The translations under genes and the position numbers were made by a program. Under the pieces are notes generated by a model. The model searched no databases and was not told where the DNA came from. It saw nothing but the letters and a program-made list of their open reading frames with translations. From Myroides odoratus (GTDB lineage: Bacteria > Bacteroidota > Bacteroidia > Flavobacteriales > Flavobacteriaceae), in contig NZ_LROZ01000003.1 of the NCBI RefSeq assembly GCF_001549985.1, forward strand, positions 1-64,000: a DNA stretch of 64,000 nucleotides, written 5' to 3'. Positions within the stretch are counted from its first letter, which is position 1; each line of letters starts with the position of its first letter. Positions 1 through 9,051 of the stretch are shown here, piece after piece.

Positions 1-810
1 AACCCCGCTTATGCAGGGAGTGTGGATCACTTGCAATTTTTTGGGTTATACCGCACCCAGTGGGTGGGATTAGAAGGTGCTCCTAAAACAGCGTATCTAT
101 CTGGAACCACTCCCTTGACCGATAATGGTTTAGGGATGGGATTTCACTTTAAGAATGACCATTTAGGGGTGATGGACGAAAATAGCTTGTCGATTGATTT
201 AGCGTATACGGTAGATTTAAATTACCAGTATAAATTGGCCTTTGGACTAAAGGGAACAGGATCTCTTTTGGATGTGAATTACGATAAATTACACATTTAT
301 GACGGAAGCGATCCCGTTGCGGAGGACAACATCAAAAACAAGTTTTCAGGTAACGTAGGAGCAGGGGTGTACTTATATTCGGATAAAGCCTATGCGGGAT
401 TATCGGTACCGATGATTTTGTCTAGTAATGTTTACAACGACAATGATTATCGCGTGATGAAAGAGAAGACTCATTTTTACTTGATGGGAGGCTATGTTTT
501 TGAATTGAATCCAGAGATTCAATTCAAACCAGCTGCTTTAGTGAAAGTAATGACAGGCGCACCTTTACAAGTGGATGTAACAGCAAACTTTTTGTTTTAC
601 GAAAAGTTTACCCTTGGAGCAGCGTATCGTTGGGATGCTTCTGTTAGTGGGTTAGCGGGATTCCAAGTTAGCGATGGATTATTCATCGGTTATACCTATG
701 ATGCAGATACTAGTAAATTAGCGAAATATCATTCGGGTTCACATGAGATTTTCATGAAGTTTGAACTATTTAATAACACGAAGAAAAAGGTTGCTCCGAG
801 ATTTTTCTAG
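1..810 (+). CDS. porP: PorP/SprF family type IX secretion membrane protein (5' end cut by window)
   Basis: The reading frame is open from base 1, so the start and signal peptide lie outside the window; the first residues read NPAYAGSVDHLQFFG, the conserved N-terminal block of PorP/SprF proteins. The rest is a typical glycine- and aromatic-rich outer membrane beta-barrel ending in a terminal phenylalanine (APRFF). It is very similar along its whole length to the second copy at 3205-4146. PorP/SprF proteins of the type IX secretion system sit in the outer membrane, and relatives are linked to gliding adhesin (SprB) export. It is followed after 13 bases by the OmpA-family gene, so the two are probably co-transcribed. 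Family assignment is firm; whether it serves secretion of one particular substrate is inference. Confidence 0.93.
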   Translation, partial: NPAYAGSVDHLQFFGLYRTQWVGLEGAPKTAYLSGTTPLTDNGLGMGFHFKNDHLGVMDENSLSIDLAYTVDLNYQYKLAFGLKGTGSLLDVNYDKLHIYDGSDPVAEDNIKNKFSGNVGAGVYLYSDKAYAGLSVPMILSSNVYNDNDYRVMKEKTHFYLMGGYVFELNPEIQFKPAALVKVMTGAPLQVDVTANFLFYEKFTLGAAYRWDASVSGLAGFQVSDGLFIGYTYDADTSKLAKYHSGSHEIFMKFELFNNTKKKVAPRFF

Positions 811-823
811 AAACAAGCAAATT

Positions 824-2788
824 ATGATAAAATACAAACTATATAACGGTATTGTTCTTTGTCTGTTGTTGACGAGTTTGATTGGCTTTGGACAAACTCG
901 CAAAGAGCGCAAAGCTGATCGCGAATTTGAGAATTATGCTTATATCGATGCGATTCACGTGTATGAAAACATGGCAGATAAGGGCTATGTGAACACCTCT
1001 ATATTGAGTAGACTCGGTGATTCATACTACTTCAACGGTAAATTTGTAGAGGCACATAAATGGTATGATCAATTATTTGAAAGTAGTTATGAAGATAAAA
1101 ACCTAGCTACTTTAGATAAAGAATACTATTATCGTTATGCACAAACGCTAAAAGCAGTCAATCAATTAGAGAAAGCAGATACTATTTTACAAGAGTTTGT
1201 AACATTTAAAACGTCAGATTCTAGAGCACAGTTGTTTATAACTAATGACGAATTAGTGAATAAAACCATGCCTGCTTCTCGTTTTAATACAGTGAACTTA
1301 TTAATTAATAGTGCGGAATCTGATTATGGAGCAACGCTTTTAGGTAATCGTTTGATTTTTACCTCTTCTCGTGTGAGTGAAGAAATGAATAACAAAGTTC
1401 ACAATTGGACCAATCAACAGTATACTAAATTGTATGCTATTGAAATTGGTGAAGATGGAACTTTTGGAGATCCTGTTTTATTTGCGAAAGAAATAGCTTC
1501 AAAAGAGTTGAATATGGGATCGGCCATTTTCACCAAAGACGGTCAAATCATGTATTTTACCAGCAATAATGGGGCTACAAGAGGAAGTAAACGCACGCAA
1601 TATAACAAAGATGATTCGTCTTTATTGAAAATATACAGTGCCAAGAAACAGGCAGATGGGCGTTGGGGAAATGTTGAAGAATTGCCTTTTAATATGGAGG
1701 GATATAATACAGCCCACCCCGCATTGACACCTGATGAAAAGTGGATGTATTTTGTATCGGATCGCCAAGGTACTATAGGTCAGTCTGATTTATTTCGAGT
1801 GAGTCTTTACGAGTCAGGTCGATTTGGTCCTGTAGAGCATTTGGGTGATCAAATTAACACGGCAGGTCGTGAAACTTTTCCTTTTATTTCTAGTGATTAT
1901 ACACTTTATTTTTCTAGTGATGGACATCCTGGTTTTGGAGGATTAGATTTATTTAAAGCGAAGATTAATCGCGATGGAAAAATTGGAGTTCCTGTAAACC
2001 TAGGCCCTGATCTTAATAGTGCTTTTGACGATTTCGGAATTTATATTGACGGAGCTACTAAAAAGGGTTTTGTTAGTTCCAATAGAAAAGGGGGGCAAGG
2101 AGGAGATGATATTTACTTATTTGTAGAAAAACCTTGCCATCAATTAATCAATGGATTGGTTTTGGATAAAGATTCACAAGAAGGATTGGAGGAAGTAGAA
2201 CTTATTTTTTATGATTCCGCACAAAATCCAATCAAAAAAATGCAAGCTGATGAACAAGGGTATTATCAGTTTGATCAATTGAATTGTGGAGAGCAATATC
2301 GCGTTCGCGTTGTCAAAAAAGGATATTTTACCCGTGAGTTTGTAGTAGATGTGGATCGAAAACAACAGCAGCGTATTACGATAGAGTTAGAATCAGATGG
2401 CACAAAGATTGGATCAGGAGATGATTTATTCAAAAAGATGAAATTAGAGCCGATTTATTTTGATTTTGACAAATCTAATATCCGTCCTGATGCTCAGATT
2501 GAATTAATGAAAATTGTAGAAGTGATGTTGCAACATCCAGGCTTAAAGATTGATGTCCGTTCTCATACCGACAGTAAAGGTAATGATAACTACAACTTAA
2601 AATTATCAGAACGTCGTGCACAATCTACTATCCAGTGGATGATTAGCCAAGGCGTAGAAGCAAAACGCTTAACTGCTAAAGGGTATGGCGAAAGTCAATT
2701 GGTAAATAAATGCAGTAATGGTGTAAATTGTACAGATGAACAACACCAAGAAAACAGACGAAGTGAATTTATCATCGTGAACTTGTAA
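824..2788 (+). CDS. OmpA family protein with TPR and PD40 repeats (PorE-like)
   Basis: A 654-aa protein with an N-terminal signal sequence (hydrophobic segment ending near SLIGFGQ). In order: a TPR-like helical region (about 30-140), WD40-like PD40 propeller repeats (about 160-410, with motifs such as TPDEKWMYFVSD), a carboxypeptidase-regulatory-like beta domain (from about 437), and a C-terminal OmpA peptidoglycan-binding domain (from about 542, YFDFDKSNI and the LSERRAQS helix). This is the architecture of PorE, which ties the type IX secretion ring to peptidoglycan, and such genes are habitually paired with porP/sprF. The ATG at 824 was chosen over an in-frame upstream codon at 761 because the latter lies inside the preceding gene and would precede the signal peptide with charged residues. 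Confidence 0.92.
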   Translation: MIKYKLYNGIVLCLLLTSLIGFGQTRKERKADREFENYAYIDAIHVYENMADKGYVNTSILSRLGDSYYFNGKFVEAHKWYDQLFESSYEDKNLATLDKEYYYRYAQTLKAVNQLEKADTILQEFVTFKTSDSRAQLFITNDELVNKTMPASRFNTVNLLINSAESDYGATLLGNRLIFTSSRVSEEMNNKVHNWTNQQYTKLYAIEIGEDGTFGDPVLFAKEIASKELNMGSAIFTKDGQIMYFTSNNGATRGSKRTQYNKDDSSLLKIYSAKKQADGRWGNVEELPFNMEGYNTAHPALTPDEKWMYFVSDRQGTIGQSDLFRVSLYESGRFGPVEHLGDQINTAGRETFPFISSDYTLYFSSDGHPGFGGLDLFKAKINRDGKIGVPVNLGPDLNSAFDDFGIYIDGATKKGFVSSNRKGGQGGDDIYLFVEKPCHQLINGLVLDKDSQEGLEEVELIFYDSAQNPIKKMQADEQGYYQFDQLNCGEQYRVRVVKKGYFTREFVVDVDRKQQQRITIELESDGTKIGSGDDLFKKMKLEPIYFDFDKSNIRPDAQIELMKIVEVMLQHPGLKIDVRSHTDSKGNDNYNLKLSERRAQSTIQWMISQGVEAKRLTAKGYGESQLVNKCSNGVNCTDEQHQENRRSEFIIVNL

Positions 2789-2823
2789 GTAATTTAATAT
2801 AAGTAATTTAATTTTTTCAATTG

Positions 2824-2859
2824 AAAAGGATTAGCTGGCAACAGTTAATCCTTTTTTTT
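2824..2859 (+). terminator. Rho-independent terminator after OmpA gene
   Basis: A hairpin with a 12-13 bp stem (AAAGGATTAGCTG against CAGTTAATCCTTT, one G-T pair) and a GCAA-like loop is followed by a run of T. It closes the porP-ompA unit. Confidence 0.85.
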
Positions 2860-3204
2860 ATACTAAACTCAAACAGATAAGGGAAAATAAAAAAAGGGTG
2901 TTGTAACGTGTTTTTTAAATAAATAATGATTTTTTAAATAGTTGCTGTTTTGGTTTAAACACCTTGTTTTTAATTAGTTATGATTGTTTTTTAACGTAAA
3001 AATAAAAACAAATCTAATATTGAGATTTTTTTGGTACGGTACTTGATAAAATGTAAATAAATGGTTTTGTAAATCAAATAAATAGAAGTCAATGTGAAGA
3101 AATGTAAATTAATTGACTTCAAATTTTGAAGTAATCTTTCTTGTTTTGATAGCGATGATCCAGCAGTAAGCTTACCCTATGAGACCCGTATAAAAAAATT
3201 AAAA
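2860..3204. other. AT-rich intergenic spacer upstream of second porP
   Basis: About 345 bases without a credible gene in any frame. It is very AT-rich with T-runs, and presumably carries the promoter of the second porP gene; no clear TAnnTTTG element or structured RNA was recognised. Confidence 0.5.
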
Positions 3205-4146
3205 ATGAAGGCTATGCAAATGAAAAATACAATATCGTCTCTTATTCTGATTAGTTTGAGTTTGTTGAGTATACAACAGATTTTTGCTCAACAAGATCCT
3301 CAATATACCCAATATATGTATAATCCTGCAGTCATCAATCCTGCTTATGCAGGTAGCGTTGATCGACTACATATTTTTGGATTATATCGCACCCAATGGG
3401 TCGGATTAGAAGGAGCTCCTAAAACAGCGCACTTATCCATGACAACACCTTTAACCGATAATGGCTTAGGAATGGGAGTTCATTTTAAAAATGACCATTT
3501 AGGTGTGACAGATCAAAATAGTTTATCCATTGATTTAGCGTATACAGTGAATTTAAATTATGACTATAAACTGGCATTTGGACTAAAAAGTACGGGAGCT
3601 CTATTGGATGTTGATTACAATAAATTGCATATCTATGATGGAACAGATCCTGTGGCAGAAAATAATATCACAAATAAATTTTCAGGTAATGTAGGGGCAG
3701 GGGTCTATTTATATTCAGATAAAGCTTATGTAGGGCTATCTGTTCCCATGATTTTGTCTACTACCATTTACAATGACAACGATTACAAAGTGATGAACGA
3801 AAAAACACATTTTTATTTGATGGGAGGTTATGTATTTGATTTGAATTATCAGGTTCAATTTAAACCGGCTGCCTTAGTCAAAGTTGTAACAGGTGCACCT
3901 TTACAAGTAGACCTTACCGCTAACTTCTGGTTCTACGAAAAGTTCACGTTGGGTGCTGCTTATCGTTGGGATGCTTCAGTAAGTGGATTAGCTGGTTTTC
4001 AAGTCTCAGACGGTTTATTTGTAGGGTATACTTATGATGCAGATACAAGTAAACTAGCAAACTATCACTCAGGCTCTCATGAGATATTCATGAAATTTGA
4101 GCTTGCAAATAAGCAAAGGAGAAAAGTCGCACCTCGATTTTTCTAA
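3205..4146 (+). CDS. porP: PorP/SprF family type IX secretion membrane protein
   Basis: A 313-aa protein with a signal peptide (hydrophobic core ILISLSLLSIQQIFAQ, cleavage after the AQ), then the family block QDPQYTQYMYNPAVINPAYAGS and an outer membrane beta-barrel ending in a terminal phenylalanine. ATG codons at 3205 and 3220 are both possible; 3220 (MKNTISS) gives a tidier signal peptide. It is a close paralogue of the copy at 1-810, the two sharing long identical stretches such as HFKNDHLGV and FTLGAAYRWDASVSG. A long spacer and a terminator separate it from the OmpA gene, so it is probably its own transcript. Role in type IX secretion or gliding follows from the family. Confidence 0.94.
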   Translation: MKAMQMKNTISSLILISLSLLSIQQIFAQQDPQYTQYMYNPAVINPAYAGSVDRLHIFGLYRTQWVGLEGAPKTAHLSMTTPLTDNGLGMGVHFKNDHLGVTDQNSLSIDLAYTVNLNYDYKLAFGLKSTGALLDVDYNKLHIYDGTDPVAENNITNKFSGNVGAGVYLYSDKAYVGLSVPMILSTTIYNDNDYKVMNEKTHFYLMGGYVFDLNYQVQFKPAALVKVVTGAPLQVDLTANFWFYEKFTLGAAYRWDASVSGLAGFQVSDGLFVGYTYDADTSKLANYHSGSHEIFMKFELANKQRRKVAPRFF

Positions 4147-4184
4147 ACATATAAAGATTTCATAATTTTTTTTTATTGTTCTTG

Positions 4185-4243
4185 CTGCTTGGCAACAAGC
4201 AGTAAATAAGAAAGGGAGTAGTTCATTTGAATTACTCCTTTTT
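4185..4243 (+). terminator. Double hairpin terminator after second porP
   Basis: A 7-bp hairpin (CTGCTTG, loop GCAA, CAAGCAG, 4185-4202) is followed by a second 11-bp hairpin at 4213-4238 with one G-T pair and a T-run. The second is the actual terminator. Confidence 0.75.
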
Positions 4244-4339
4244 AATAGAACTAGGTTGTATTTAAAAACGAATAAAATACCTTTTTCAAGGTAAAATCAA
4301 TAGAGATTTTATATTCGAGATATCTAGTTGAGTAAAGGT

Positions 4340-4963
4340 CTAATCTAAAGAGGCTAATGCAATAAAGCGCTCTGTGATGGCGAGTATATTGAACTGATAG
4401 TGTTGCGCTATATATTCAAAAGTTTGAGCAGTATAAATAAAAACATGCGTTTCATCTTTGCGGTAATACCAGGATTCAAAAGGTTTTTGATTGGCATAGA
4501 GATGCGTCATCACAAACAACATGCCCTTTGGTTTTAAGAGCTCCTTTAAGTGTAAGATTTCCTGATGAGGATGATAAAAGTGTTCAAAGACCTCACAGCT
4601 AAAAATATAGTCATAGTGGTAATTTTCATATGATTTATCTGGATAAAAATAAGGATCATACAGGTTGACTGCATAGCCGCGATCAACCAATTGTTTGGTA
4701 ATAACAGGGCCTTTACCACAACCAAAATCCAACCCTAAAGTAGTTGGTGGAAAACGCAAGAGAATTTCATTGGTAATAGGCGAGGTGAATTTTTGATAAC
4801 CTATATCATTGACATCGTTATTGTGAAACTCATAATGTTGTTTTTCCTGTTCTTCTGAAAAATAATATTGAACATCTTTGACATAAGCAAAACAAGTATC
4901 ACAATGATAATAGCACGGATCAACTTTATGGGTTAATTGACTTTGACATAATATACATTTCAT
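4340..4963 (-). CDS. Class I SAM-dependent methyltransferase with N-terminal zinc ribbon
   Basis: A 207-aa protein. The N-terminus has CxxC pairs (CILC at 4-7 and CDTC near 21-24) that look like a small zinc ribbon. The methyltransferase core follows with the SAM-binding loop GLDFGCGKGP (near 77), an acidic strand-2 end (NLYDPYF), and the motif FSCEVFEHF typical of Methyltransf_23 proteins (UbiE/Coq5-like fold). The substrate cannot be read from the sequence. A TAnnTTTG element lies 33 bases upstream on the same strand. The acetyltransferase gene upstream is on the same strand but separated by about 60 bases containing this promoter. Confidence 0.85.
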   Translation of the reverse strand: MKCILCQSQLTHKVDPCYYHCDTCFAYVKDVQYYFSEEQEKQHYEFHNNDVNDIGYQKFTSPITNEILLRFPPTTLGLDFGCGKGPVITKQLVDRGYAVNLYDPYFYPDKSYENYHYDYIFSCEVFEHFYHPHQEILHLKELLKPKGMLFVMTHLYANQKPFESWYYRKDETHVFIYTAQTFEYIAQHYQFNILAITERFIALASLD

Positions 4964-4995
4964 GGGAAGAAGTACTTTTCATGGTTTTTATCTCA

Positions 4996-5003
4996 CAAAG
5001 ATA
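4996..5003 (-). promoter_or_regulatory. Promoter -7 element (TATCTTTG)
   Basis: On the minus strand this reads TATCTTTG, matching the Bacteroidota TAnnTTTG consensus, 33 bases before the methyltransferase start. No convincing -33 TTG was checked experimentally. Confidence 0.5.
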
Positions 5004-5021
5004 AGAAGGAATTCTTTGCGG

Positions 5022-5528
5022 TTACTCTTTTACCTCACCTCCCTTACGCAGTTCTAACTGATACAAATGTAAAAGTTCATCTTGTGGATGTATGGTTTTA
5101 ATAAAATGAAAACCTAGACGACTCAATAGTTTAATTGAGCTTTTATTCTCTGGTAGTGTTGTTGCATATAGTTTAGTGTGTAATTGTGTGGTTTTTAGGT
5201 GTTCAATAACTCTAGCCGCCGCTTCATAGGCATAGCCCATATTCATATAAGATGGGAGAAAAGCAAATCCCAAATCATGTGCATCTAAGTATGTTCTTTT
5301 AATGAGCGATACAACACCAATAGAGCGTTCATCTGTATTGAGGCGTACTACCCAATAGGTAAACAAGGGTTGATCTAAAATATTTTGAATGTAAAGCTGA
5401 GCGTCTAATGCACTGTATATATTGCGATTGCCAATGAATTTTAACCAGCCTGGTGTATTGACAATCTCCATGATAAAAGCATTATCATGATAATCAAGTA
5501 TAGTAAGAGATAAACGTTGACTTTGCAT
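5022..5528 (-). CDS. GNAT family N-acetyltransferase (RimJ/RimL type)
   Basis: A 168-aa protein of the Acetyltransf_3 kind: it opens with QSQRLSLTILDYHD, the typical RimJ-like start, and has the acceptor loop FIGNRNIYSALDAQLYIQ, the central strand YWVVRLNTDERSIGVVSL and the acetyl-CoA region LPSYMNMGYAYEAA. The late motif ENKSSIKLLSRLGF is characteristic. The frame extends upstream to 5597, but the ATG at 5528 aligns with the normal family start, so it was chosen. Substrate is unknown (protein N-terminus or small amine are the family options). It is probably monocistronic. Confidence 0.88.
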   Translation of the reverse strand: MQSQRLSLTILDYHDNAFIMEIVNTPGWLKFIGNRNIYSALDAQLYIQNILDQPLFTYWVVRLNTDERSIGVVSLIKRTYLDAHDLGFAFLPSYMNMGYAYEAAARVIEHLKTTQLHTKLYATTLPENKSSIKLLSRLGFHFIKTIHPQDELLHLYQLELRKGGEVKE

Positions 5529-5835
5529 AAAAGTTAGTTTTTGTGAAAGATGAGCGAAGTAATATGGCTTATACTTACTATATTCTTGATAGCACAAATA
5601 TTTATAATAGTTAGTAAATATTAAAAGTACACTTTTTTATAAAAAAAAACAATTCTGCCATTTTATTAACAAGAAATAAGTCGGATACGTGTTGAAACTA
5701 AAAGAAGTAGGGGCAAATGGAGTTTAAATAGTAGAAAAACCTTTTATCGCACTAGAATTTAACAAATAAGAAAAGATTCTATAAGGGTTTAATCTAAAAT
5801 ATATCGTAATTTGCAAGAAGCAAAACAACAAAAAA
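5529..5835. other. Divergent intergenic region
   Basis: About 307 AT-rich bases between the divergent acetyltransferase and the small secreted protein. No gene or strong hairpin was seen. GTAATTTG at about 5811 weakly resembles a promoter element for the downstream gene. Confidence 0.4.
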
Positions 5836-6264
5836 ATGAGAAAGAAAATTAATGTACTAGTTGCTTTATTTTGTCTTGTTTCCTTTAATTTAAAAGCACA
5901 AATTTTAGAAATTTACAGCAACAATAAAGCGCAGGAATATTTAGGCTGCCTGAATTGCCCATCAGAAAATAAAAATTCGGTATGGAATTCAAATGGAATT
6001 TATGGCAATGAATACAATAAAAAGTCTATTTGGAATAAATATGGCGTTTATGGAGATGATAAGAGTAATTTTTCACCTTGGAATCCACACGCAGAAAAAC
6101 CGCCATTGATAAAAAAAGGAGGAGAATTTTACGGTTATTTTACCTTGAATGAAGTGATGGGGCAAAGAGTGGAAGTAAAATTAACTCGTATGTTATATGA
6201 TTATTATATCGATATCAAAGAAGATCCAACAAAATGGGTCGAAATTGAAGAAAAATTAAAATAA
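5836..6264 (+). CDS. Small secreted protein with repeated W-N-x-x-G-x-Y-G motif
   Basis: A 142-aa protein with a clear signal peptide (residues 1-21, cleavage after LKAQ). It then carries YLGCLNC (Cys38 and Cys41) followed by three units spaced exactly 16 residues apart, centred on Trp50, Trp66 and Trp82 (SVWNSNGIYG, SIWNKYGVYG, SPWNPHAEKPP). The C-terminal third is unrelated and basic. Proteins with this CLNC plus SIWNxYGxYG layout occur as uncharacterised secreted proteins in several bacterial phyla (from memory). Function is unknown. It has its own terminator, so it is a single-gene unit. Confidence 0.85.
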   Translation: MRKKINVLVALFCLVSFNLKAQILEIYSNNKAQEYLGCLNCPSENKNSVWNSNGIYGNEYNKKSIWNKYGVYGDDKSNFSPWNPHAEKPPLIKKGGEFYGYFTLNEVMGQRVEVKLTRMLYDYYIDIKEDPTKWVEIEEKLK

Positions 6265-6272
6265 ACCAATAG

Positions 6273-6307
6273 AAAAGTGATCAAAGGTAATTTGGTCACT
6301 TTTTTTT
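6273..6307 (+). terminator. Rho-independent terminator
   Basis: Stem AAGTGATCAAA / TTTGGTCACTT followed by seven or more T, just after the small secreted protein gene. Confidence 0.85.
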
Positions 6308-6545
6308 ATTTCTTTTTCATTGCAACTTTTGCAATAGATTTAAAGGATTAATGAAAAAAATAGAATAAAATAAATAGATAGGGACTGCAGTTTGATTTAT
6401 TCGAGGGTAAATGCTGTAAATATACAAAGAACAGACATTCGGTTTTTTAGCAATAACCAAGTGTAAAATAGGGCAGATGAATGTATTTTTCGAATTATGT
6501 GCATAAAAAGAAGTAAATTGCAGGTAAATTAAAACAGATACTATT

Positions 6546-7787
6546 ATGTCAGGAAAAATAACTTCAGAACAAGCAATTGCTTTAGAAAATAAATACGGAG
6601 CACATAACTACCATCCACTACCAGTTGTATTATCTAAAGGTGAAGGAGTGTATGTTTGGGATGTTGAAGGAAAAAAATACTATGACTTTTTATCTGCTTA
6701 TTCAGCAGTAAATCAAGGACACTGTCATCCGAGAATTATTGAAGCAATGACGAAACAAGCCAATACGCTAATGTTGACTTCTCGTGCTTTTTACAACGAT
6801 CAATTAGGCGCGTATGAAAAGAAAATCACCGAATTGATGGGGTATGATAAAGTATTGCCAATGAACTCTGGTGCGGAAGCAGTGGAAACGGCTTTAAAAG
6901 TTTGTCGTAAATGGGCATACGAGAAGAAAGGAATTGCTGAAAACCAAGCGAAAATCATTGTTTGTGAAAACAACTTCCATGGAAGAACAACAACAATTAT
7001 TTCGTTTTCAAATGATGAAGAAGCTAGAAAAAATTACGGTCCTTATACGGATGGTTTTATTCGCGTAGCATACGATAATATTGATGCATTAAGAGCAGCA
7101 TTAGAAAAAGATAGCGCAACAATTGCTGGATTTTTAGTTGAGCCTATTCAAGGTGAAGCAGGGGTTTATGTCCCTCAAACCGGATATTTAGCAGAAGCTA
7201 AATTATTATGTGAGCAACACAATGTATTGTTTATTGCAGATGAAGTACAAACGGGAATTGCTAGAACAGGTAAAATGTTGGCGATTCAGCATGAAAATGT
7301 AAAAGCAGATATCCTTGTGTTAGGAAAAGCTTTATCAGGAGGTGCTTATCCTATTTCAGCAGTATTAGCCGATGATGAAATCATGAACGTAATCAAACCA
7401 GGACAACATGGATCTACTTTTGGTGGAAATCCAATGGCAGCAGCAATTGCTATCGCGGCTTTGGATGTGGTATTGGATGAAAAATTAGCAGATAATGCAG
7501 AACGTTTAGGACAATTATTCAGAAGTGAATTGACAAAATATATTGAAACAAGTAACATCTGCACTTTAGTACGTGGAAAAGGATTGTTGAATGCAATCTT
7601 AATTAACGATACAGAGGATAGTGATACGGCTTGGAATATCTGCTTGAAATTAAGAGACAACGGATTATTAGCTAAACCTACACATGGTAATATTATTCGC
7701 TTTGCACCACCTTTAGTAATGAATGATGAACAATTGTTGGATTGTGTATCTATTATCGTAAAAACATTGAAAGAATTCGAGAGATAG
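6546..7787 (+). CDS. rocD: Ornithine aminotransferase
   Basis: A 413-aa PLP-dependent class III aminotransferase. It converts ornithine and 2-oxoglutarate to glutamate-5-semialdehyde and glutamate, linking arginine and proline metabolism in the cytoplasm. The sequence shows ALENKYGAHNYHPLPVVLSKGEG (an ornithine aminotransferase opening split here only for naming), the PLP region NSGAEAVETALK, the acidic IADEVQTGIARTG motif and the PLP lysine in LGKALSGGAYP at about residue 261. Length matches bacterial RocD (about 400-415 aa). pncA follows 60 bases downstream with no terminator visible between, so read-through is possible. Confidence 0.96.
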   Translation: MSGKITSEQAIALENKYGAHNYHPLPVVLSKGEGVYVWDVEGKKYYDFLSAYSAVNQGHCHPRIIEAMTKQANTLMLTSRAFYNDQLGAYEKKITELMGYDKVLPMNSGAEAVETALKVCRKWAYEKKGIAENQAKIIVCENNFHGRTTTIISFSNDEEARKNYGPYTDGFIRVAYDNIDALRAALEKDSATIAGFLVEPIQGEAGVYVPQTGYLAEAKLLCEQHNVLFIADEVQTGIARTGKMLAIQHENVKADILVLGKALSGGAYPISAVLADDEIMNVIKPGQHGSTFGGNPMAAAIAIAALDVVLDEKLADNAERLGQLFRSELTKYIETSNICTLVRGKGLLNAILINDTEDSDTAWNICLKLRDNGLLAKPTHGNIIRFAPPLVMNDEQLLDCVSIIVKTLKEFER

Positions 7788-7847
7788 TAAATAAAATATA
7801 TTTTTAGTTTCTTTTTTTGTTATAATTTAAAATAAAAGTAGTAACTT

Positions 7848-8462
7848 ATGAAAGCTTTATTGGTAGTTGATTTACAAGTTGATTTTTTACCTAACGGAGC
7901 CTTAGCAGTGAAAGACGGGGATGTAATTATCCCTCGTATTAATGTAATACAAGATCGTTTTGATTTGATTGTTGCAACGCAAGATTGGCATCCTTTGGAT
8001 CACCAAAGTTTTGCTTCTCAGCATCTCAATCAACACGTATATGATGTAATTGAATTGCATGGAATACCACAGGTATTGTGGCCTGATCACTGTGTACAAG
8101 GAACAGAAGGAGCAGCATTTAGTCAAGCGTGGAATAGTAATTCTGTTGCTGCTGTATTCCGAAAAGGAATGAATAAACAAGTCGACTCCTATAGCGGTTT
8201 TTACGATAACAATAAAATCGACTCGACAGGACTTCTAGGTTTTCTGAAAGATAAACAAGTTACAGAAGTGTATGTTTGTGGATTGGCAGCAGAATTTTGT
8301 GTATTTTATACCGCAATGGACGCTAAGAATGCAGGGTTTAAAACCTATTTTTTGGATTTTGCAACAAAGCCAATTACGATGGAAGGACTACAACAAGCTA
8401 AGGCGAAATTGATTGAGAATGATATCGTTATCGTAAATGAAAGTGAAGAATTGAAGGTGTAA
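7848..8462 (+). CDS. pncA: Nicotinamidase
   Basis: A 204-aa isochorismatase-fold hydrolase that deaminates nicotinamide to nicotinate in NAD salvage. Visible are the catalytic aspartate (Asp8 in LLVVDLQVDF), the metal-binding region TQDWHPLDHQSF, the WPDHCVQGTEGA block, and the nucleophile Cys151 in CGLAAEFCV. Length is normal for PncA. The downstream gene starts at the very next base after the stop codon, implying translational coupling. Confidence 0.95.
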   Translation: MKALLVVDLQVDFLPNGALAVKDGDVIIPRINVIQDRFDLIVATQDWHPLDHQSFASQHLNQHVYDVIELHGIPQVLWPDHCVQGTEGAAFSQAWNSNSVAAVFRKGMNKQVDSYSGFYDNNKIDSTGLLGFLKDKQVTEVYVCGLAAEFCVFYTAMDAKNAGFKTYFLDFATKPITMEGLQQAKAKLIENDIVIVNESEELKV

Positions 8463-9005
8463 ATGAAAAAATACAACGCGACGAATTTTTTTAAACATAC
8501 ATATTGTGAATGGACGGAAGTTCCAATGGAAGAGATAGCAGATACAAAACCCAATTTTAAAAGTGAAAAAGGGAGTTGCTATTTCTTTGATGAACAAGGT
8601 ATTTATAGATATGCAAATCATTGGGGGAGAGTTGCGAATTGTAGATGGAAATTGATTTCTGACAAACATGCAAATCAAGGGTATACAGTTGGTTATGCCG
8701 CTTGGTCTAGTTTTTATCCCAATGATGAAAAAGAAAATAACTATGTTATAAGTGTTAATTTTTTGCAAAAAGAAGTGACGTTTAAACATTATGCAAGTCT
8801 TAACGGTAGCGATGCGTTTCGCAGAAATGCCAAAGACACAGCAAAACGCATAAGCGAAATTAAGAAAGTACTTCTTTCGGATGAGTGGGCGAAATACATT
8901 ACTCATCCCAATATGGAAGAACTTCGACAATATTTAATTAACGGTCTCATCTGTACGAATAAAAGCTTGTTAGTATTAAAACGAGAATTTTTATCCCAAA
9001 CTTGA
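8463..9005 (+). CDS. Conserved-looking hypothetical protein coupled to pncA
   Basis: A 180-aa cytoplasmic protein with no signal peptide or membrane segment. The ATG directly abuts the pncA stop codon, so it is very likely translated from the same message. The sequence is rich in aromatic residues in the N-terminal half (CYFFDEQGIYRYANHWGRVANCRW) and has a basic amphipathic C-terminal region (residues about 120-180). I do not recognise the family. Co-transcription with pncA is the only functional hint. Confidence 0.8.
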   Translation: MKKYNATNFFKHTYCEWTEVPMEEIADTKPNFKSEKGSCYFFDEQGIYRYANHWGRVANCRWKLISDKHANQGYTVGYAAWSSFYPNDEKENNYVISVNFLQKEVTFKHYASLNGSDAFRRNAKDTAKRISEIKKVLLSDEWAKYITHPNMEELRQYLINGLICTNKSLLVLKREFLSQT

Positions 9006-9051
9006 TGAAGGCAGCTAAGAAAAATAGGTATAATTAAAAAAGCAAAAAAAG

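Noticed and set aside
2174..2365. Minus-strand frame inside the OmpA gene
   Set aside because: It is a shadow of the strongly supported OmpA coding sequence and has no homology-like features.
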